A DNA stretch of 64,000 bases from Clostridiales bacterium (GTDB lineage Bacteria > Bacillota > Clostridia > Oscillospirales > Oscillospiraceae), in NCBI GenBank assembly GCA_003150485.1, contig QALX01000009.1, positions 124,001-188,000 of the forward strand, read 5' to 3'. The notes under the pieces are model-generated. The model was not told the DNA's origin. It searched no databases and saw only the letters and a program-made list of their open reading frames with translations. A program made the position numbers and the translations under genes. This document shows, piece by piece, positions 60,624 to 64,000 of this stretch (positions are counted from its first letter, which is position 1; every line of letters starts with the position of its first letter).

Positions 60624-61418
60624 CTATTTTGGATAGTACCCGAGTTTGGCGGATATTTTTCCCGCGGTAGTCATCACCGCTTTCGCCAGTTCCCGTTCCC
60701 GCTGGGGCTGGCTGAGGCTGTGGGCGCTGGCCGACACGCTGATGGCAGCCACTGGGCAGCGATGTCGGTCAAAGACTGCCGCGGCAATAGACGCCTTGTT
60801 TTCGGCCAGCTCATCGGAAAGGATACAGTAGCCCTTCTGCCTCGTGCGGAGCAGCTCCTTATTGATTTCACTGACATCAATTTTGGTCTCGTGGGTAAAT
60901 TTTTGCAGTTCGCTTTTCTTTAGGATTTCCTGCGCCCGGTCCGCCGGCATATACGCCAGCAGCGCACGCCCCATGGCGGAGCAGTACATGGGGTGACAGT
61001 GCCCCATGGGGATCAGCAGCTCCATTGTGTTCTCGCAGCAAATGCTAATCAGGTGAACCACATCCACCTGCCGCGGAACGCCCATATGGCTGTGTACACC
61101 ATACTTATAAGAGAGCTGCTGCAGCTCCGGAAATGCATGGCGGTAAACATCGTTGTTCTGTAAAGACGCCCCTGCCAGCGCCACAATCTCAAGTCCCAGG
61201 TGGTAGAATCCCGTCGCGTCATCCCGCTCCAGGAAGCCCCAGTCCAACATTGTATTGAGGTGACGGGAGACTGTACTGATATTCATGTGCAGTTTCGCCG
61301 CAATGTCAGAGGTACGCTGCATCGGTGTTGTCTCATTAAAAGTAGCGAGTATCGCAAGGGTTTTGCTGACACTTTTGGCATTTGAATTTTTGCGTTGACT
61401 CTCTGCTTGCTGAGTCAT
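60624..61418 (-). CDS. IclR-family regulator 2
   Basis: A 264-residue paralogue of IclR1 with the same HTH (MQRTSDIAAKLHMNISTVSRHL) and ligand-binding domain (MGHCHPMYCSAMGRALLAYMP, AAVFDRHRCPVAAISVSA). By eye, most positions are identical along the full length, with differences clustered in the effector domain (RQVDVVHLI, ADRAQEIL). So the two may bind the same boxes but respond to different acids. It is placed between DASS1 and DASS2 on the same strand, with its own promoter and terminator. SD AAAGGAGC precedes the ATG. Confidence 0.92.
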   Translation of the reverse strand: MTQQAESQRKNSNAKSVSKTLAILATFNETTPMQRTSDIAAKLHMNISTVSRHLNTMLDWGFLERDDATGFYHLGLEIVALAGASLQNNDVYRHAFPELQQLSYKYGVHSHMGVPRQVDVVHLISICCENTMELLIPMGHCHPMYCSAMGRALLAYMPADRAQEILKKSELQKFTHETKIDVSEINKELLRTRQKGYCILSDELAENKASIAAAVFDRHRCPVAAISVSASAHSLSQPQRERELAKAVMTTAGKISAKLGYYPK

Positions 61419-61506
61419 AATGAAAGCTCCTTTCTACAAAATGCTCTGTGTGTTCGCCCCAAAGCAGATTTTTTGCACACAATGCACAACCGATATTGAT
61501 TAGTTG

Positions 61507-61535
61507 AGTGTACCATGCTTCCCCGCGATATGCAA
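61507..61535 (-). promoter_or_regulatory. Promoter of IclR2
   Basis: TTGCAT, 17 bases, TACACT on the minus strand. A TTGCACACAATGCACAA dyad lies between the -10 and the ATG (about 61470-61490), which suggests autoregulation. Confidence 0.65.
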
Positions 61536-61616
61536 CAATTCAACAACTAAAATGCGCAAAAAACAACCAAAACAGTCCCTGGACAAGACCGCTTTCCGCT
61601 GCATAGGCGACTCCGC

Positions 61617-61647
61617 AAAAAAACACCCCAGAAACATCTGGGGTGTT
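61617..61647 (-). terminator. Terminator of DASS2
   Basis: AACACCCCAGA and TCTGGGGTGTT stem with a 4-base loop and then TTTTT on the minus strand, about 95 bases after the stop. Confidence 0.88.
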
Positions 61648-61742
61648 CCTTTATCATCTGTTTGTTTGCTTTGTCGTACTTTTCAGGACGGCGGGTCCTA
61701 TCTGCCGGGGGAACGGTCCCGCCGCCCAAACCGGCGGGAATG

Positions 61743-63170
61743 TCAGGGGAAGAGGTAGGGCAGGCTGCTGAAGGTAGGCCACAGCTGCATCGCCGCATAG
61801 CCGCAGGCAATCACAAGTGCCATATGCACAAGGACAACCGGAATTCCCCACTTCAGCATCTTATCGGCATCCAGGCCATAGCTAACCGGAATGGCACGGA
61901 CGCTGATGGGCAGCAGGAACTCTGCATTAAAGGCCATGGTCGTGATAAACCAATAGGGAACCGGGTTCAGCCCGAGCTTCTCTGTTACACCAAAGACAAT
62001 GGGGCAGACAACAGCCGCCGCCGTTGTGCCATTCGTCATCTCGGCGATGACCCGGGTAAACACAACCAGAGCCACAACGGTGAGAAATCCGCCGTCCAGA
62101 TTCAGGCCGGAGACCAGTTCTGCCAGACAGCCGCTTGCACCGGAGCCATTGAGCAGCTTGCCCATGGCCAGGCCGCTGGCAAAGAGGATCATCATCCCCC
62201 ACATGGTCCCCTTCTGTGCGGTCTCCCACGTGAGCAGAGGCCCTTTGTCCCTGAGGGTGATAAAGAAGCAGAGAAATCCGATGGTCAAAAAGGCATACGC
62301 AGGCACCATGCCAGGCAGAAGGGCCGCATACAGCGGACGGGTAAAGGCGCAGAGCATGGCAATGAGGAACAGTGCTGCACAGACCTTCTCGATGGGTTTC
62401 ATGGGGCCAAGTTCAGCATAGCTGGATTTGAAGTACTCCTTCGTCCCCTCCAGGCTCTTAACCTTTACAGGCAGCAGCAGCATACAACCCAGAAGCACCA
62501 GTATGGCAATGATAAAGTAGGGCGCAATGCGGATTACCCAGTCAACGTACATAAATTCCTTGCCGGTATACTCCTCCAAAAAGGAGATCGCCGTCAGGTT
62601 CATGGCGCCGCCCAGCGGAGTACCTGCGCCGCCCAGACTGACGCCCCAGCCAATCGCCAACAGAATTGGCACTGCTGCGGCACAGTCAGAAATGTTATCA
62701 TAGCCCGCCGCTTTCAGCATAGAGACGGCGATGGGGGTAAACATGGCGCAGACCGCCACATTGGGGAGACATGTAGTGAGCAGAGTGCTGGCCAGAAGCC
62801 AGACTGTGATCTGGGACCGCATGGAGGGTCCCACCAGCGAGAGCACCTTCAGCGCAATCCGGCGGTCCAGTCCGATCGCCGCCCAGGGCAGCGTAATCAA
62901 ACCGGAACCGACAATGAGAATGATGCTTTCACACGAATACTGTGAAATAACCTCCGACATGGGAACTATGTTAAGAAATGCGTTGGCAATGGCGGGAATT
63001 AGTGCCGTGACGGTGATGTCAACCGGGCGCGAAATCCACCAGAAGATCATCCAAAGGGAGACGCCGACCGCCTGGGCGCCAGGCGTAGTCAGCGTACTTG
63101 AGAGCGTCAGGACGGACAAGAGCAACAGGGCAGGTCCTACCAGAATGCAGGTCAAACGCTTTGCATGCAC
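61743..63170 (-). CDS. DASS/SLC13-family anion (dicarboxylate) transporter 2
   Basis: A 475-residue paralogue of DASS1 with the same motifs: SQYSCESIILIVGSGLI, WGVSLGGAGTPLGGAMNLTAI, VVFTRVIAEMTNGTTAAAVVCPI and a C-terminal SSLPYLFP. I chose a GTG start at 63170 (MHAKRLTCILVG) because GAGAGGAG lies 8 bases upstream and it aligns with the DASS1 N-terminus. The ATG at 63194 adds eight residues and lacks a ribosome site. It is monocistronic, with its own promoter copy and terminator. Succinate, another C4 acid or a related anion is likely. Paralogy to DASS1 indicates duplication, perhaps together with the IclR gene. Confidence 0.9.
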   Translation of the reverse strand: MHAKRLTCILVGPALLLLSVLTLSSTLTTPGAQAVGVSLWMIFWWISRPVDITVTALIPAIANAFLNIVPMSEVISQYSCESIILIVGSGLITLPWAAIGLDRRIALKVLSLVGPSMRSQITVWLLASTLLTTCLPNVAVCAMFTPIAVSMLKAAGYDNISDCAAAVPILLAIGWGVSLGGAGTPLGGAMNLTAISFLEEYTGKEFMYVDWVIRIAPYFIIAILVLLGCMLLLPVKVKSLEGTKEYFKSSYAELGPMKPIEKVCAALFLIAMLCAFTRPLYAALLPGMVPAYAFLTIGFLCFFITLRDKGPLLTWETAQKGTMWGMMILFASGLAMGKLLNGSGASGCLAELVSGLNLDGGFLTVVALVVFTRVIAEMTNGTTAAAVVCPIVFGVTEKLGLNPVPYWFITTMAFNAEFLLPISVRAIPVSYGLDADKMLKWGIPVVLVHMALVIACGYAAMQLWPTFSSLPYLFP

Positions 63171-63396
63171 AACAGTTTCTCCTCTCTTTTTCATTTTTCT
63201 CAGGCCTGAAACAGCCCTGAGCCCGGTCCTTTGAACCAGGGTTCTCTAAAAATACTGCATTTGCTTGGTCTGCCGCGGCGTTCTCTTTTTGTCTTAGGCT
63301 GGCCTGCCGTTTAAGAATGCATCCTTATTTGCTCTGTTTCCTTTCTTTGCTGAGTGGCAGCGCAGTCGGTAAGTTCAAAAAGATGATGTGGTTTGT

Positions 63397-63424
63397 ATTA
63401 TACCGGTGCAAAACAGGATGGCAA
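63397..63424 (-). promoter_or_regulatory. Promoter of DASS2
   Basis: TTGCCA, 16 bases, TATAAT on the minus strand, with the same flanks as the cat1 promoter (GGTTTGTATTATA, ACAGGATGGCAATAGC on the plus strand). Confidence 0.88.
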
Positions 63425-63480
63425 TAGCAACTCCCCGTTTTTTCCATTGACGAAATACGTTCTCAAAATGTGAATTGACA

Positions 63481-63515
63481 TCGCACATGACGCAAGTTAT
63501 TTGTAGATTATGCAA
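63481..63515. promoter_or_regulatory. Tandem boxes upstream of DASS2 (probable IclR site)
   Basis: Box 63501-63515 (minus strand TTGCATAATCTACAA) and a second at 63481-63495 (minus strand TTGCGTCATGTGCGA), 5 bases apart. The second lies on the promoter-proximal side, unlike at cat1 and DASS1. Confidence 0.6.
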
Positions 63516-63816
63516 TAAAGACGCGCATTAGGGAAGAGATATTTTGTAATATAATTCCATGTTTCCCCAATATGAAACGCTTATGCCGCATATGACATTC
63601 CCTCTCACAATGTAAAATGGCCCAAACAGGCGTTCGGGCCACAATCTGCGCACAATTTCCTTTCCTTGCCTCCCCGTCCGGAAATGGAACTATTTTTTAT
63701 TCTTCCATCCATCTCCCCGGTTATCCCCTTTTAAGTCCATTTTCCAGCAGCATCGACCCTCTCTTAACCGGAGCAGCAGCCCGTCCGCTGGGGCAAAACA
63801 CAGCTTTTGCCGCAGC
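63516..63816. other. Non-coding spacer
   Basis: No gene is apparent between the DASS2 regulatory region and the terminator at 63817. A short AT-rich stretch lies at about 63538-63575. No conserved motif recognised. Confidence 0.4.
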
Positions 63817-63857
63817 AAAAGGGACCTGTCATCAGATCTGATGACAGGTCCCTTTTT
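63817..63857. terminator. Strong palindromic terminator near the right edge
   Basis: AAAAGGGACCTGTCATCA and its complement form a near-perfect 20-bp palindrome ending CCCTTTTTG. On the plus strand it ends an unassigned short transcript; on the minus strand the AAAAG end also gives a T-run. Confidence 0.75.
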
Positions 63858-63929
63858 GTTTTCGCTGTTCCGGCCAGCCCCGGCGGGACCGCTGTCCGCT
63901 CTGTCTGCAATATATCTGACGGAAACACA

Positions 63930-63976
63930 TTGAAATTTGTCCTTATCATTGGTATACTAATATTAAATATCAGTAT
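63930..63976 (+). promoter_or_regulatory. Promoter with overlapping operator for a gene beyond the right edge
   Basis: TTGAAA, 17 bases, TATACT. An AT-rich palindrome at 63954-63976 (ATACTAATATT, one centre base, AATATCAGTAT) covers the -10 and start site, so a repressor probably binds there. The gene itself is outside the window. Confidence 0.6.
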
Positions 63977-64000
63977 CACTTCAAACGAAGGATGGTGTCG

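Noticed and set aside
63171..63194. ATG start of DASS2 at 63194
   Set aside because: It lacks a ribosome site, and the GTG at 63170 has GAGAGGAG at proper spacing and aligns with the DASS1 N-terminus.

Overview
The window is GC-rich, densely packed bacterial chromosome. It has strong Shine-Dalgarno sites, sigma-A-type promoters, a CIRCE heat-shock operator, an ECF sigma/RsgI-like pair, FakA/FakB and several acid-fermentation genes. This points to an anaerobic Firmicute, most plausibly a gut Oscillospirales such as Flavonifractor, Lawsonibacter or Intestinimonas; the taxon is an inference from gene content. There are no transposases, integrases, phage genes, CRISPR arrays or rRNA genes. Two tRNA genes, Leu(UAA) and initiator Met, lie near 51.2 kb.

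Layout. 0-12.3 kb: the end of a ChvE-like sugar-binding lipoprotein, htpG behind a CIRCE operator, asnS, a VanZ-like gene, a two-gene soft-metal efflux unit (free HMA protein plus P1B ATPase) behind a SmtB/ArsR-type operator, an EamA permease, a catalytically dead carboxynorspermidine-decarboxylase-like protein, and rfbA-rfbB for dTDP-4-keto-6-deoxyglucose. 12.8-20.5 kb: fermentation cluster 1 (CoA-transferase, unknown permease, OFA-type MFS carrier, CoA-acylating aldehyde dehydrogenase, Fe-alcohol dehydrogenase, TetR). 21-30.6 kb: an eight-gene surface-glycan operon. 30.8-51 kb: mostly housekeeping and hypothetical genes, including an LRR-peptidase T fusion, ECF/anti-sigma, NhaC, a trio of tiny genes, a DUF255 protein, AGCS and TspO, FakB-FakA-TetR, and a Bax-inhibitor-like protein. 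52.5-63.2 kb: fermentation cluster 2 (succinate CoA-transferase, two IclR regulators, Fe-alcohol dehydrogenase, CoA-acylating aldehyde dehydrogenase, two DASS anion transporters).

How the parts fit. Cluster 2 reads as succinate uptake (DASS), activation to succinyl-CoA (Cat1), reduction to succinate semialdehyde (SucD-like) and to 4-hydroxybutyrate (4HbD-like). The cat1 and both DASS promoters are near-copies of one another with tandem 15-bp palindromes upstream, which are probable IclR boxes. The glycan operon resembles a Gram-positive version of the Arn pathway. RfbA, RfbB and the WecE-like aminotransferase would make dTDP-4-amino-4,6-dideoxygalactose. An ArnC-like transferase would load the lipid carrier, an ArnE/ArnF-like small permease pair would flip it, and a YfhO-type GT-C protein would attach the sugar outside. 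An ATP-grasp ligase and a CapK/PaaK-like adenylating enzyme could modify the amino group, and TagD suggests a teichoic-type acceptor.

Most striking unexplained signal. Three intergenic regions (8.1, 31.4 and 38.6 kb) each contain four tandem 11-bp Pho-box-like repeats. Each array lies at exactly the same distance from a -10 hexamer and is followed by a pyrimidine-rich stretch and a hairpin, with no ORF. They look like a family of about 100-175-nt Pho-controlled small RNAs.
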